Of a stretch of DNA of 64,000 bases, positions 53,191 through 62,482 are shown piece after piece. The DNA lies in assembly GCF_001403735.1 (NCBI RefSeq), contig NZ_CXPG01000009.1, positions 186,001 through 250,000 of the forward strand. Reading direction: 5' to 3'. The position numbers were made by a program, and so were the translations under genes. Origin of the DNA: Jannaschia rubra. GTDB taxonomy: Bacteria > Pseudomonadota > Alphaproteobacteria > Rhodobacterales > Rhodobacteraceae. Every line of letters starts with the position of its first letter. Positions within the stretch are counted from its first letter, which is position 1. Below the pieces are notes generated by a model. It had not been told where the DNA came from. It did no database searches and saw nothing but the letters and a program-made list of their open reading frames with translations.

Positions 53191-54477
53191 ATGAAACCCC
53201 TTGTCCTTCTTGCCACGGTCCTGGCCCTGCCCGCGGCGGCCGAGAACCGCATCGACCTTATGCGCCCCGATGCGCCCGCGCTGGCGCCTGCGGGCGACTA
53301 CGTCGTGGGCGTCCGCACGATGACCTTTGCCGACGAAGGCCGCGTCGACGTGGTGAACACCGGGGCCGAGGGCGCGCCGCCGACCTACAACCGCGAGATC
53401 ACGGCCGAGATCTGGTATCCGGCGGCGGACGACACCGAACCGGGCGGCAGCTATACCGCGCTGCTCCGCGACGGCGAGACGGAGGTGACGCTGACCGGAA
53501 TGGCCGCGCGGGATGCGGTGCCGCTGGAGGGAAGCTATCCTCTCGTGCTGCTGTCGCACGGGTATCCGGGCAACCGTTTCCTGCTGTCGCATCTGGGCGA
53601 GAACCTGGCATCGAAGGGGTACGTCGTCGTGTCGGCCGACCACCCCGACAGCACCTATGACGACATGGGCGACTTCGGGTCGACCCTGGTGAACCGTCCG
53701 CTGGACCACGCCTTCCTGATCGACGCGATCGCAGGGTTGGAGGACGGGATCGGGGCCATCGCCGACACCGACCACACCGGCATCGTGGGCTATTCGATGG
53801 GCGGCTACGGCGCGCTGATCTTCGGGGGCGCGGGCCTGTCGGAGGAGGCGGTCACGCGCGAGGAGCCGGAGCGCTACGTCCCGCCGCAGGGCCTGCTGGC
53901 GCGGCACGCGGCGGGCAGCGACAGCCATGCCGAACTGGTCGACCCGAGGGTGCGCGCCATCGTCGCCATCGGCCCCTGGGGGCGCAACCGCGACTTCTGG
54001 GACGCGGAGGGACTGGCCGGCCTGAAGAAGCCGCTGCTGCTGGTGGCGGGGGGGCAGGACGACGTGTCGGAATATCCCGCCATCCGCGAGATCTTCGAGG
54101 AGACGACGGGCACCGACCGCTATCTGCTGACCTTCACCGGCGCGAACCACAACGCGGCCGCACCCATCCCCGCGCCCGAGGAAGCCTGGGAAATGTCCGA
54201 GAGCCTGGGTCGTGCGCCGTTCGACCATTATGCCGATGCCGTCTGGGACAGCGTGCGGATGAACAACATCCTGCAGCATTTCACCACGGCCTTCTTCGCC
54301 ATCCACCTCGAGGGACGCAGCGATGCGGCCGAATACCTGGACCTTGTCGAGGATGCGGAGGCCGGCGTCTGGTCGATGGACGAGGCGGGCGAACCGCTGG
54401 ACGATCACACCCAATGGGCCGGCTTCCCGGAGCGGACGGCCAAGGGGCTTCGGCTGGAATACCGGCAGGCGGAATGA
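53191..54477 (+). CDS. Secreted alpha/beta hydrolase (dienelactone/PAF-acetylhydrolase-like)
   Basis: Exported hydrolase of 428 residues. A signal peptide (MKPLVLLATVLALPAAAEN) leads to a domain with oxyanion motif LVLLSHGYPGNRFLLSHLGE, the nucleophile in GIVGYSMGGYGAL, an Asp in LLLVAGGQDDVSEY and the His in FTGANHNAAAP. This pattern resembles the PAF-acetylhydrolase-like dienelactone hydrolase group, which includes periplasmic esterases of unknown substrate. ATG with GGAGG seven to twelve bases upstream. Confidence 0.83.
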   Translation: MKPLVLLATVLALPAAAENRIDLMRPDAPALAPAGDYVVGVRTMTFADEGRVDVVNTGAEGAPPTYNREITAEIWYPAADDTEPGGSYTALLRDGETEVTLTGMAARDAVPLEGSYPLVLLSHGYPGNRFLLSHLGENLASKGYVVVSADHPDSTYDDMGDFGSTLVNRPLDHAFLIDAIAGLEDGIGAIADTDHTGIVGYSMGGYGALIFGGAGLSEEAVTREEPERYVPPQGLLARHAAGSDSHAELVDPRVRAIVAIGPWGRNRDFWDAEGLAGLKKPLLLVAGGQDDVSEYPAIREIFEETTGTDRYLLTFTGANHNAAAPIPAPEEAWEMSESLGRAPFDHYADAVWDSVRMNNILQHFTTAFFAIHLEGRSDAAEYLDLVEDAEAGVWSMDEAGEPLDDHTQWAGFPERTAKGLRLEYRQAE

Positions 54478-54523
54478 TCGCGCCGGTCTGGACTTTGCCC
54501 GCCCATCGGGCGACCAAGGCGGC

Positions 54524-54856
54524 ATGACGACGGTGCGAACCCTTCTTTCGGCCCTGATGATGGTCCTGATGCTGCCCTGGGGCGCGTATGCGGCGGGGAT
54601 TCCGGCTGCCGTCACCGAGGCGGCGGTCGCGGCGGACAAAGGGTCGGCCGTGCAGGTCGCGCCCGAGGCTTCGGCCAAGCGGAAATGCCATCGGACGATG
54701 CCCATCGGCGCGCCCTGCGGGCCGGACCGGGTGCTGCCGGTGCCGACCCTGTCCGTCCCGGAAGGGCGGTCCGGCGCGGCGGTGCGACCGGGGGGCGACT
54801 GGACCGCCCACGACATCTTGAGGGATCCGTCACGCGACCCACCGCGTTCCATCTGA
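54524..54856 (+). CDS. Small secreted protein of unknown function
   Basis: Protein of 110 residues with a signal peptide (TLLSALMMVLMLPWGAYAAG). The mature part contains a central Cys-rich phrase, KRKCHRTMPIGAPCGPDRVL, that I recall from small exported proteins in other Roseobacter genomes, followed by a low-complexity Pro/Arg end. The upstream frame to 54323 is the shadow of the hydrolase. No function known. Confidence 0.6.
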   Translation: MTTVRTLLSALMMVLMLPWGAYAAGIPAAVTEAAVAADKGSAVQVAPEASAKRKCHRTMPIGAPCGPDRVLPVPTLSVPEGRSGAAVRPGGDWTAHDILRDPSRDPPRSI

Positions 54857-54912
54857 TCGGAATTCAGGCGCCAGGCGCCACCAGCCGTTCAGATGAAGAA
54901 GGATGAGACCCC

Positions 54913-55608
54913 GTGTTGACCAGACGCAAATTCGCAGCCCTGGGCGCGATGGCCGCCCTGTCGGCCTGTGCCGCGCCGCAGCCCGTGACCCGTGCCGCCG
55001 CCACCGCCGTGCCCGAGCCCATTCCGCCGCTGCCGGACTTCTATGGCCCCATCTACGATGAGCCCTATCCCGTTCCGGCGGTGGAGGAGGGCGTGCTGCG
55101 CCCCGAACTCTGGCGTCAGGAAGTGGACAACCCCTGGCCCGGCTACAAGCGCGGCACCATCGTCGTGGACCCGGATGCCGCCCTGCTGCACTTCGTGCAG
55201 TCGCCCGACACCGCCATGCGATACGGCGTCAGCGTCGGCGCCCAGGGCTATAGCTGGAACGGGACCGCGCGGTTGCAATTCAGCCGCAAGTGGCCCCGCT
55301 GGAAGGTGCCCGCCAGCATGATCGCGCGGCAGCCGGAACTCGAACCCTATTCCGTCGCCAACGGCGGGATGGATCCGGGGCCGGGGAACCCGATGGGCGC
55401 GCGGGCGCTCTATCTGTTTCAGGACGGGGTCGACACGCTCTACCGCATCCATGGCGACGCCGATCCGCGGGAGTTGGGGCAGGCGGTGTCCTCGGGGTGT
55501 ATCCGCATGCTTAACCAGGATGCGATCGACCTCTATGATCGCAGCATCCACGGTGCGACCGTGATCGTGCTGCCGTCGCGGGCCCCCGATCCGACGGTCA
55601 CGGCCTGA
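54913..55608 (+). CDS. L,D-transpeptidase (YkuD), Tat-type lipoprotein
   Basis: L,D-transpeptidase of 231 residues that cross-links or decorates peptidoglycan. The start is GTG, giving the N-terminus LTRRKFAALGAMAALSACAA: twin Arg plus a lipobox (LSAC), so a folded, lipid-anchored envelope protein is likely. The YkuD catalytic region is IHGDADPRELGQAVSSGCIR with the active Cys, followed by MLNQDAIDLYD. AAGGATGAG stands before the GTG. Confidence 0.9.
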   Translation: MLTRRKFAALGAMAALSACAAPQPVTRAAATAVPEPIPPLPDFYGPIYDEPYPVPAVEEGVLRPELWRQEVDNPWPGYKRGTIVVDPDAALLHFVQSPDTAMRYGVSVGAQGYSWNGTARLQFSRKWPRWKVPASMIARQPELEPYSVANGGMDPGPGNPMGARALYLFQDGVDTLYRIHGDADPRELGQAVSSGCIRMLNQDAIDLYDRSIHGATVIVLPSRAPDPTVTA

Positions 55609-55710
55609 TGCGCGGGCGGGCGCGCGTCTTGTCGCGCCCGTCACCCCCTTTCACCGCCTTCGCGTGCAGTGTATCCCCGGCCAAACCCCTCGCCCCGAAG
55701 GCCGCGCCCC

Positions 55711-57513
55711 ATGACGACCGACCTCGCCCGCATCCGCAACTTCTCGATCGTGGCGCATATCGACCACGGCAAGTCGACGCTCGCCGATCGCCTGATCCAG
55801 GAGACGAACACGGTCGCCCTGCGTGACATGAAGGAGCAGATGCTCGACGCGATGGATATCGAGCGCGAGCGCGGCATCACCATCAAGGCCAACACCGTCC
55901 GCATCGACTGGACCGCGGCCGACGGGCATGAATACGTCCTGAACCTGATCGACACGCCGGGCCACGTCGATTTCGCCTATGAGGTGTCGCGGTCCATGCG
56001 CGCGGTGGAAGGCAGCCTTCTGGTCGTGGACAGCACGCAGGGCGTGGAGGCGCAGACGCTGGCCAACGTCTATCAGGCCATCGACGCCGACCATGAGATC
56101 GTGCCGGTCCTCAACAAGATCGACCTGCCGGCGTCGGAGCCCGACCGCGTGCGCGAGCAGATCGAGGACGTCATCGGCATCGACGCGTCGGAGGCGCTGC
56201 TGGTATCGGCCAAGACGGGGCAGGGGATCACGGCGACCTTGCAGGCCATCGTCGACCGGCTGCCGGCGCCGAAGGGCGACATCGACGCGCCCTTGAAGGC
56301 GATGCTGGTGGACAGCTGGTACGACAGCTATCTGGGCGTGATCGTCCTGGTCCGCATCATCGACGGCCGGCTGCGCAAGGGCGACCGGGTCAAGTTCATG
56401 TCGAACGGCACGGTTCACCACGTCGACCGCATCGGCGTCTTCCGCCCGCCCATGACCGAGATCGACGAGTTGGGGCCGGGCGAGATCGGGTTCCTGACGG
56501 CCTCCATCAAGCAGGTGCGCGACACCCGCGTGGGCGACACGATCACGCATGAGAAACGCCCGACCGACCGCGCGCTGCCGGGGTTCAAGCCGTCGCAGCC
56601 TGTGGTCTTCTGCGGCCTGTTCCCGGTGGATGCGGCCGAGTTCGAGGATCTGCGCGACGCCATCGAGAAGCTGTCGCTGAACGACGCGTCGTTCTCGTCG
56701 GAGGTCGAGACCTCGGCCGCGCTGGGCTTCGGCTTCCGCTGCGGGTTTCTCGGACTTCTGCATCTCGAGGTGATCCGCGACCGGCTGGAGCGGGAGTACG
56801 ACATCGACCTGATCACCACGGCGCCTTCGGTGGTCTATCACGTCCACATGCGCGACGGTGAGATGCTGGAGCTGCACAATCCCGCCGACATGCCCGACCT
56901 GACCCATGTGGACCACCTGGAGGAGCCGCGGATCAAGGCCACGATCCTGGTGCCGGACGAATATCTGGGCGACGTCCTGAAGTTGTGCCAGGACCGGCGG
57001 GGCATCCAGATGGACCTGACCTATGCGGGGCCGCGGGCGATGGTGGTCTACGACCTGCCGCTGAACGAGGTGGTGTTCGATTTCTACGACCGGCTGAAGT
57101 CGGTGACGAAGGGTTACGCGAGCTTCGATTACCAGATGATCGGCTACCGCGAGGATGCGCTGGTGAAGATGTCGATCCTGGTCAACGACGAGCCTGTGGA
57201 CGCGCTCTCCACCATGGTTCACCGCGACCGGGCCGAACAGCGGGGCCGCGCCATGGTCGAGAAGCTCAAGGAGCTGATCCCCCGGCACATGTTCAAGATC
57301 CCGATCCAGGCGGCCATCGGCGGACGCGTCGTCGCGCGCGAGACGCTGTCGGCGATGCGCAAGGACGTGACCGCCAAGTGCTATGGCGGCGACGCGACGC
57401 GCAAGAAGAAGCTGCTGGAGAAGCAGAAGGCGGGCAAGAAGAAGATGCGCCAGTTCGGCAAGGTCGAGATTCCGCAATCGGCCTTCATCTCGGCGCTGAA
57501 GATGGATGGCTAG
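55711..57513 (+). CDS. lepA: Translation elongation factor 4 (LepA)
   Basis: Ribosomal GTPase of 600 residues promoting translation initiation and back-translocation under stress. The G domain has [37 protein letters not shown] and NKIDLP; the LepA-specific C-terminus contains [20 protein letters not shown] near residues 560-580. The ATG at 55711 begins [15 protein letters not shown], as in relatives; a longer frame from 55669 adds low-complexity residues and is rejected. Confidence 0.97.
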   Translation: MTTDLARIRNFSIVAHIDHGKSTLADRLIQETNTVALRDMKEQMLDAMDIERERGITIKANTVRIDWTAADGHEYVLNLIDTPGHVDFAYEVSRSMRAVEGSLLVVDSTQGVEAQTLANVYQAIDADHEIVPVLNKIDLPASEPDRVREQIEDVIGIDASEALLVSAKTGQGITATLQAIVDRLPAPKGDIDAPLKAMLVDSWYDSYLGVIVLVRIIDGRLRKGDRVKFMSNGTVHHVDRIGVFRPPMTEIDELGPGEIGFLTASIKQVRDTRVGDTITHEKRPTDRALPGFKPSQPVVFCGLFPVDAAEFEDLRDAIEKLSLNDASFSSEVETSAALGFGFRCGFLGLLHLEVIRDRLEREYDIDLITTAPSVVYHVHMRDGEMLELHNPADMPDLTHVDHLEEPRIKATILVPDEYLGDVLKLCQDRRGIQMDLTYAGPRAMVVYDLPLNEVVFDFYDRLKSVTKGYASFDYQMIGYREDALVKMSILVNDEPVDALSTMVHRDRAEQRGRAMVEKLKELIPRHMFKIPIQAAIGGRVVARETLSAMRKDVTAKCYGGDATRKKKLLEKQKAGKKKMRQFGKVEIPQSAFISALKMDG

Positions 57514-57644
57514 GGCCGCGCGTCCCTGTGGCCATTCTGCCATGGGGCGCCGGTGCTTGCATCCGGGTTGACGCAGATCAACGCTCCGCGCGCGCCGTGC
57601 AGCCACACTCCGCCGCGACCTGCATCGCTTCGGGAGTGACTTCG

Positions 57645-57845
57645 ATGTTCCAGCTTGCCGCCATCCTGTTCTCGATGGTCGCTACCTCGACCATGGGCAT
57701 CGCCATCATCGCGGTGCTGACCATGGGATATGCGACGCTCGTGCCGATCCTGATCGCGGCGGGGGTGGGGTTCGTCGTGGCGATCCCGGCCACGTGGTTC
57801 ATCGTGCGCGCGATCCAGTCGAACCAGGCAAGGCCGCGCGTCTGA
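57645..57845 (+). CDS. Small two-span membrane protein
   Basis: Protein of 66 residues with two membrane helices (LAAILFSMVATSTMGIAIIA and LVPILIAAGVGFVVAIPATW). Similar short proteins in Rhodobacterales are often mis-labelled CTP synthetase in databases, for no functional reason. GGGAGTG stands eight bases before the ATG. Role unknown. Confidence 0.72.
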   Translation: MFQLAAILFSMVATSTMGIAIIAVLTMGYATLVPILIAAGVGFVVAIPATWFIVRAIQSNQARPRV

Positions 57846-57860
57846 GGCAGGCCCGGCAGA

Positions 57861-57884
57861 ACGCCCCGTGCGGTGACGGGGCGT
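57861..57884. terminator. Two-way hairpin terminator
   Basis: A perfect 9-bp stem ACGCCCCGT/ACGGGGCGT around GCGGTG lies between the convergent small membrane and small lipoprotein genes. It continues CTTCCT on the plus strand and TTCTG on the minus strand, so the T-tails are weak. Confidence 0.55.
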
Positions 57885-57905
57885 CTTCCTGTGGTCGGTT
57901 CCGGG

Positions 57906-58022
57906 TCAGAACGTCTGGGTGACGGCGTCGCCGACGTTTTCGGAATCTTCCACGAAGCCCTCCGCCGTCTCGCAGGCGGCAAGGCCCATCAGCAGGGTCA
58001 GCGTCATCAGGATACGGGCCAT
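57906..58022 (-). CDS. Entericidin-like mini-lipoprotein (38 residues)
   Basis: A 38-codon gene with a lipoprotein signal (MARILMTLTLLMGLAACE; lipobox LAAC), then a short acidic mature part ETAEGFVEDSENVGDAVTQ. This is the size and style of entericidin-type lipoproteins, small envelope proteins found as antidote/toxin pairs in enterics. AGGAGCC before the ATG supports translation. A second small lipoprotein gene lies 42 bases upstream on the same strand. Confidence 0.72.
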   Translation of the reverse strand: MARILMTLTLLMGLAACETAEGFVEDSENVGDAVTQTF

Positions 58023-58064
58023 CTGCGGCTCCTTTCATGCGTATTCAGTGCGGTTGCGGCGGGA

Positions 58065-58205
58065 TCAGAAAAGGTTGCCGCCCTCGTTCTCGGCCACTTC
58101 GTCGGCGGCGATGGCACCGCCCGCGCCCAATGCGGCGGCGGCACAGCCCGACAGCGTCGGTGCGGCCAACATCAGGGCCAGGATCATCCAGATCTTCCGG
58201 GTCAT
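58065..58205 (-). CDS. Small lipoprotein (46 residues)
   Basis: A 46-codon gene beginning MTRKIWMILALMLAAPTLSG with the lipobox LSGC, then an Ala/Gly-rich segment (AAAALGAGGAIAADEVAENE). GGGAGAAAG before the ATG is a good ribosome site. A longer frame upstream to 58709 is the shadow of the gene opposite. With the 38-residue neighbour it forms a pair of tiny envelope lipoproteins. Confidence 0.72.
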   Translation of the reverse strand: MTRKIWMILALMLAAPTLSGCAAAALGAGGAIAADEVAENEGGNLF

Positions 58206-58374
58206 CGGTCTTTCTCCCATCAAAGGTTTGTGAGGACGCAACGGCATGTCCGGCCATCCGGTTCCGCAGGCGCCCGCACCGCGGTCCCCCGTCGGCCGGT
58301 CCCCGCGCGCCGGGCTGACGGAACGACCGGGGCGGTCCGCACGTTCACCGGGCAGAAAACCACAGGAGACTGCC

Positions 58375-58854
58375 ATGACCAGCCCCGCCGATCTCGAAAA
58401 GAAGTTCTGGAAGGAACTCAAGTCCGACATGACCGTGTTTCTGGCCTGCGACGGCGCCCCGCCGCGTCCGATGACGGCGAGCACCGACGACGACAAGTCG
58501 CCCATCTGGTTCTTCACCAGCACCGAGACCGATCTCGGCAAGGCCCTGGCCGCCGGCGGCAAGAGCGGGACGATGACCTTCGTCGACAAGGGCCACGATA
58601 TCTGGGCCTCGGCCTCCGGGCATCTGGTGATCGACAACGACCGGGAGGTGATCGACCGGCTGTGGAACCCCTTCGTCGCCGCCTGGTACGACGGCAAGGA
58701 CGACCCCAAGCTGACGCTGGTGCGCTATGATCTGGGCGAAGCGCAGATCTGGGAGGACGGGTCGTCGCTGGTCGCGGGCATCAAGATGCTGCTGGGCAGC
58801 GATCCGAAGAAGGATTTTCAGGACAAGACCGCGAAGGTCGATCTGGATAACTGA
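58375..58854 (+). CDS. Pyridoxamine 5'-phosphate oxidase-like general stress protein
   Basis: Split-barrel flavin-binding protein of 159 residues of the COG3871 general stress group. It begins with SPADLEKKFWKELKSDMTVF, and continues with SPIWFFTSTETDLGKALAAG, ASASGHLVIDNDREVIDRLW and NPFVAAWYDGKDDPKLTLVR, which are the family's conserved parts. CAGGAG stands before the ATG at 58375; the longer frame begins in the lipoprotein region and is rejected. Its role is not established; it may bind FMN or F420-like cofactors. Confidence 0.88.
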   Translation: MTSPADLEKKFWKELKSDMTVFLACDGAPPRPMTASTDDDKSPIWFFTSTETDLGKALAAGGKSGTMTFVDKGHDIWASASGHLVIDNDREVIDRLWNPFVAAWYDGKDDPKLTLVRYDLGEAQIWEDGSSLVAGIKMLLGSDPKKDFQDKTAKVDLDN

Positions 58855-58877
58855 CGGCGGGTTTTTCCCCCTGGTCC

Positions 58878-58905
58878 GGCCCTTCCCTGCGGGGGAGGGC
58901 CTTTT
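58878..58905 (+). terminator. Rho-independent terminator after the stress protein gene
   Basis: Arms GGCCCTTCCC (58878-58887) and GGGGAGGGCC (58892-58901) pair over ten bases with one G-T, TGCG loop, then TTTT. It lies 23 bases after the stop. Confidence 0.85.
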
Positions 58906-58979
58906 CGTGCGGGTGGCGCGTCGGATCCTCTGGCCACCCCGGCCGGGCGGGCCTAGCTTGCCGGCCAAAGGAGACACCG

Positions 58980-60998
58980 ATGACCAACCCGCTGCTGACC
59001 GACTGGACCGGCCCCTTCGCCCTGCCGCCCTTTGGTAAGATTTCCGACGAGGATTTCGGCCCCGCCATGGACCGGGGGATGGAGGAAGGGCGCGCCGCGG
59101 TGGCGGTGATCGCGGGCGGTCCGGACGCGCCGACCTTCGCCAACACGATCGAGGCGCTGGAGCGGGCGGATGCGACGCTCGACCGGGTGGCGGGCGTGTT
59201 CTACAACCTCGCCGGTGCCGACAGCACGCCGGCGCGCGAGGCGTTGCAGCGCGACATGGCGCCCCGCCTGTCGGCCTATGCCTCCGAGATCACCAACAAT
59301 GCCGCGCTGTTCGCGCGGATCGAGGACCTGTGGTCCCGGCGCGAGGAACTGGACCTGACGGATGAGCAGGCGCGTGTCCTGATGCTGACGCGGCGCGGGT
59401 TCGTGCGGGCGGGTGCGGCGCTGCGGGGCGAGGAGGCCGAGCGGCTGACGGCGATCAAGTCGCGGCTCGCCACGCTGGGCACCGCCTTCGCGCAGAACCT
59501 GCTGGCGGATGAGCGGTCATGGTTCATGGACCTGTCGGAGGACGACCTGGACGGCCTGCCGGAGTTCGTGAAGGCCACCGCCCGCGCGGCCGGGAAGGAA
59601 CGGGACAGGCCCGGCCCGGTGGTGACGCTGAACCGCTCGCTGATCGTGCCGTTCCTGCAGTTCTCCCCCCGCCGCGACCTGCGCGAGAAGGCCTATGAGG
59701 CGTGGTCGGCGCGCGGCGCGAACGGGGGCGAGACCGACAATCGCGCCATTGCCGCGGAGATTTTGCAACTGCGGGAGGAGCGGGCGCATCTGCTGGGCTA
59801 CGACAGCTTCGCCGCCTACAAGCTCGAAACCGAGATGGCGGGCACGCCCGATGCGGTGCGCGACCTGCTGATGCAGGTCTGGCACCCGGCGCGGACGGCC
59901 GCATTGGCCGATGCCGAGCATCTGGCCCGCATGGCGCGCGAGGACGGCATCGTCGGCCCGCTGGAGCCCTGGGACTGGCGCTATTACGCGGAGAAGCGGC
60001 GGCTTGACCTGCACGATCTGGATGAGGCGGAGCTGAAGCCGTATTTCCAGCTCGACCGGATGATCGACGCGGCCTTCGCCGTCGCCACGCGCCTGTTCGG
60101 GCTGGAGTTCGCGCCCATCGACGGGCCTTTCTACCACGCGGACGTGCGCGGGTGGGAGGTGACGCGGAATGGCGAGCATGTCGCCGTCTTCCTGGGCGAC
60201 TATTTCGCCCGCCCGTCCAAGCGGTCGGGTGCCTGGTGCAGCGCCATGCGGTCGCAGTCGCGCATGGACGGCGAAGTGCGGCCCATCGTGGTCAACGTCT
60301 GCAACTTCGCCCATTCGGACCCGGCGCTTTTGTCCTATGACGACGCGCGGACGCTGTTCCATGAGTTCGGTCATGCGCTGCACCAGATGCTGTCCGACGT
60401 GACCTATCAGTCGGTCAGCGGCACCTCGGTCGCGCGCGATTTCGTGGAGCTTCCCAGCCAGCTTTACGAGCATTGGCTGGAGGTGCCGGAGGTGCTGGCC
60501 GAATTCGCCACCCATGCCGAAACCGGCCGACCCATGCCCGACGCGCTGCGCGACCGGTTGCTGGCGGCAGCGACCTACGACATGGGGTTCTCGACGGTGG
60601 AATACGTGGCATCGGCGCTGGTCGATCTGGCGTTCCACGACGGCCCCCCGCCCGCCGACCCGATGCAGAAGCAGGCCGAGGTCTTGGAGACCATCGGGAT
60701 GCCCCGCGCCATCCGCATGCGCCACGCGACGCCGCATTTCGCGCATGTCTTCTCGGGCGACGGCTATTCTTCGGGCTATTACAGCTACATGTGGTCGGAG
60801 GTCATGGACGCCGACGCCTTCGCCGCCTTCGAGGAGGCGGGCGACCCGTTCGACCCCGCGCTCGCCGCGTCGCTGCGCGACGACATCCTGTCGCGGGGCG
60901 GGTCGGTCGATGCGGCGGAGCTCTACACCCGGTTCCGGGGCAGGCTGCCTGGGGTCGAGGCGCTGCTCAAGGGGCGGGGGCTGGACGCCGCGGCCTGA
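58980..60998 (+). CDS. M3 family oligopeptidase (Dcp/OpdA-like)
   Basis: Cytoplasmic zinc metallopeptidase of 672 residues, the usual length of the peptidyl-dipeptidase Dcp and oligopeptidase A group. The active site is TLFHEFGHALHQML with His461, Glu462 and His465; the third ligand Glu is about 25 residues on (RDFVELPSQLYEHW). The C-terminal SGDGYSSGYYSYMWSEVMDADAFAAF supplies substrate-binding Tyr residues typical of the family. AAGGAGA precedes the ATG. It recycles short peptides. Confidence 0.94.
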   Translation: MTNPLLTDWTGPFALPPFGKISDEDFGPAMDRGMEEGRAAVAVIAGGPDAPTFANTIEALERADATLDRVAGVFYNLAGADSTPAREALQRDMAPRLSAYASEITNNAALFARIEDLWSRREELDLTDEQARVLMLTRRGFVRAGAALRGEEAERLTAIKSRLATLGTAFAQNLLADERSWFMDLSEDDLDGLPEFVKATARAAGKERDRPGPVVTLNRSLIVPFLQFSPRRDLREKAYEAWSARGANGGETDNRAIAAEILQLREERAHLLGYDSFAAYKLETEMAGTPDAVRDLLMQVWHPARTAALADAEHLARMAREDGIVGPLEPWDWRYYAEKRRLDLHDLDEAELKPYFQLDRMIDAAFAVATRLFGLEFAPIDGPFYHADVRGWEVTRNGEHVAVFLGDYFARPSKRSGAWCSAMRSQSRMDGEVRPIVVNVCNFAHSDPALLSYDDARTLFHEFGHALHQMLSDVTYQSVSGTSVARDFVELPSQLYEHWLEVPEVLAEFATHAETGRPMPDALRDRLLAAATYDMGFSTVEYVASALVDLAFHDGPPPADPMQKQAEVLETIGMPRAIRMRHATPHFAHVFSGDGYSSGYYSYMWSEVMDADAFAAFEEAGDPFDPALAASLRDDILSRGGSVDAAELYTRFRGRLPGVEALLKGRGLDAAA

Positions 60999-61039
60999 GC
61001 GCGTCGCTTCATCGTCACAGTCATTTCGAAGGAACACCC

Positions 61040-61876
61040 ATGCCCCTGACCGACCTCCAGTCCACCGCCATCATCGAAGCCGTCCGCGAGGTCGCGGCGG
61101 CCGAGATCCTGCCGCGGTTCCGCAACCTGGCCGATGGGGAGGTGGACGCGAAGGCCGCCTTCGACGACCTGGTGACGGTGGCCGACAAGGCGGCGGAGGA
61201 GGCGCTGACCGCCCGCATCCATGCCATCCTGCCCGGCGATGCCGTGGTGGGCGAGGAAGCCGTGGCCGAGGACGGCGATGTGCTGGACCGGGTGGGGCAG
61301 GGGCGCGTGACGGTCATCGACCCGATCGACGGCACCTGGAACTATGCCCACGGGATCGGGAACTACGGCGTCATCGTCGCCGTGGTCGAGGACGGCGCGA
61401 CCGTCTGGGGCATGCTCTACGACCCGAGCTTCGACGACTGGATCGTGGCGCACCGGGGCGGGGGCGCCTGGTTCCATCGGGCCGGCAAGCAGCAGCGCCT
61501 GACGACGGATCAGGCGGATGCGCCTTTCGACCGGCTGCGCGGCAACGTCGGCGGCTATCTGTTCCCGCCCGAGGTGCAGCCCGCGCTGGCCGCCACGGTG
61601 CCCCTGTTCCGCCGGGCCACGTCGATGGGCGCGTCGCTGCACGAATACCGGCAGCTTGCGCTGGGCGGGACGGATTTCTGCCTGAACGGGATGATGCACG
61701 TCTGGGACCACGCCGCCGGTGTCCTGATCCTGCAGGAGGCGGGAGGCGTGTCGCGCCTGCTCGACGGGTCCGAGTATCGACCGACCATGCGGGCGGGACA
61801 TCTGCTGAACGCGCGCAACGAGGAACTGTGGCAGGCGCTCGCCGCGCGGTTCAACGGGGCGCTGACGGGGGCCTAG
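61040..61876 (+). CDS. Inositol monophosphatase family protein
   Basis: Mg-dependent phosphatase of 278 residues. Metal ligands are in VVGEEAVAED, the DPIDGTWNYAHGIGNYGVIV block and WDHAAGVLILQEAGG, the three signatures of the family. It may be an inositol- or histidinol-phosphatase, or a 3'-phosphoadenosine phosphatase; nothing near it decides. GAAGGA stands before the ATG. Its stop shares a CTAG with the convergent SH3-protein gene. Confidence 0.87.
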   Translation: MPLTDLQSTAIIEAVREVAAAEILPRFRNLADGEVDAKAAFDDLVTVADKAAEEALTARIHAILPGDAVVGEEAVAEDGDVLDRVGQGRVTVIDPIDGTWNYAHGIGNYGVIVAVVEDGATVWGMLYDPSFDDWIVAHRGGGAWFHRAGKQQRLTTDQADAPFDRLRGNVGGYLFPPEVQPALAATVPLFRRATSMGASLHEYRQLALGGTDFCLNGMMHVWDHAAGVLILQEAGGVSRLLDGSEYRPTMRAGHLLNARNEELWQALAARFNGALTGA

Positions 61877-62364
61877 TCCGACGGCTCCCCCGGCAGGATG
61901 CCCCAGAGCGCCGCGCGTTCGGCCCAGCCCCCGGTCCCCTCCACCTCGACCTCGCACCAGTCGCCCTCGCAATGGTCGAGCCAGGCGACGACGCCGGTTT
62001 CCAGCCGGGCGGAGACGGGGGAATCGGGGGTGGGGCGGCGGCGCAGGTCGAGCTGCTCCGGCTCCACGATGACGGTGCGGTTGCCGGACAGCAGCGAGTA
62101 GTGCATCCAGCCGCCCGCCCCCTCCCGGTCTTGGACACGGCGCCACTGACCGTATTCGTCGGTCAAGAGAAGCGGCATGTTGCGACGCTTGAACACCCAG
62201 TCGATGCGGTGGGTCGAGGAGGGGCCGCGCCGGGCATAGCCTTCGGCCGCCTTCATCGACACGTATCGTGGCAGCGGCAGGCCGGTGACCGGCCCCCGAT
62301 CATCCGCCCACGCCGCAAGGCCGGTGATCGCCACCAGCGCCGCAATCAGGATCGTTCTTCGCAT
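61873..62364 (-). CDS. SH3-domain secreted protein
   Basis: Exported protein of 163 residues with a signal peptide (MRRTILIAALVAITGLAAWA). It has two bacterial SH3-like stretches: YARRGPSSTHRIDWVFKRRN with WRRVQDREGAGGWMHYSLL, and LDLRRRPTPDSPVSARLETG with WCEVEVEGTGGWAERAALWG. This is the conserved layout of the SH3b protein often placed in front of D-2-hydroxyacid dehydrogenase in Rhodobacterales; it probably binds cell wall or peptides. Confidence 0.85.
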   Translation of the reverse strand: MRRTILIAALVAITGLAAWADDRGPVTGLPLPRYVSMKAAEGYARRGPSSTHRIDWVFKRRNMPLLLTDEYGQWRRVQDREGAGGWMHYSLLSGNRTVIVEPEQLDLRRRPTPDSPVSARLETGVVAWLDHCEGDWCEVEVEGTGGWAERAALWGILPGEPSD

Positions 62365-62482
62365 AGACTGCCCGTTCTGCCCATTCGATCCGGCCGAGGA
62401 TGCCGGCGGGGTCTGCCGCCCCTTGCGCGTGGGGACCATGATGCCATCATGGGACGGTGCTGATAAAGGGGGGCGCGCTGCC

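Noticed and set aside
55669-55710. Extended LepA start giving fourteen more residues
   Set aside because: The extra residues are Pro/Arg low complexity and LepA proteins begin at the ATG 55711.
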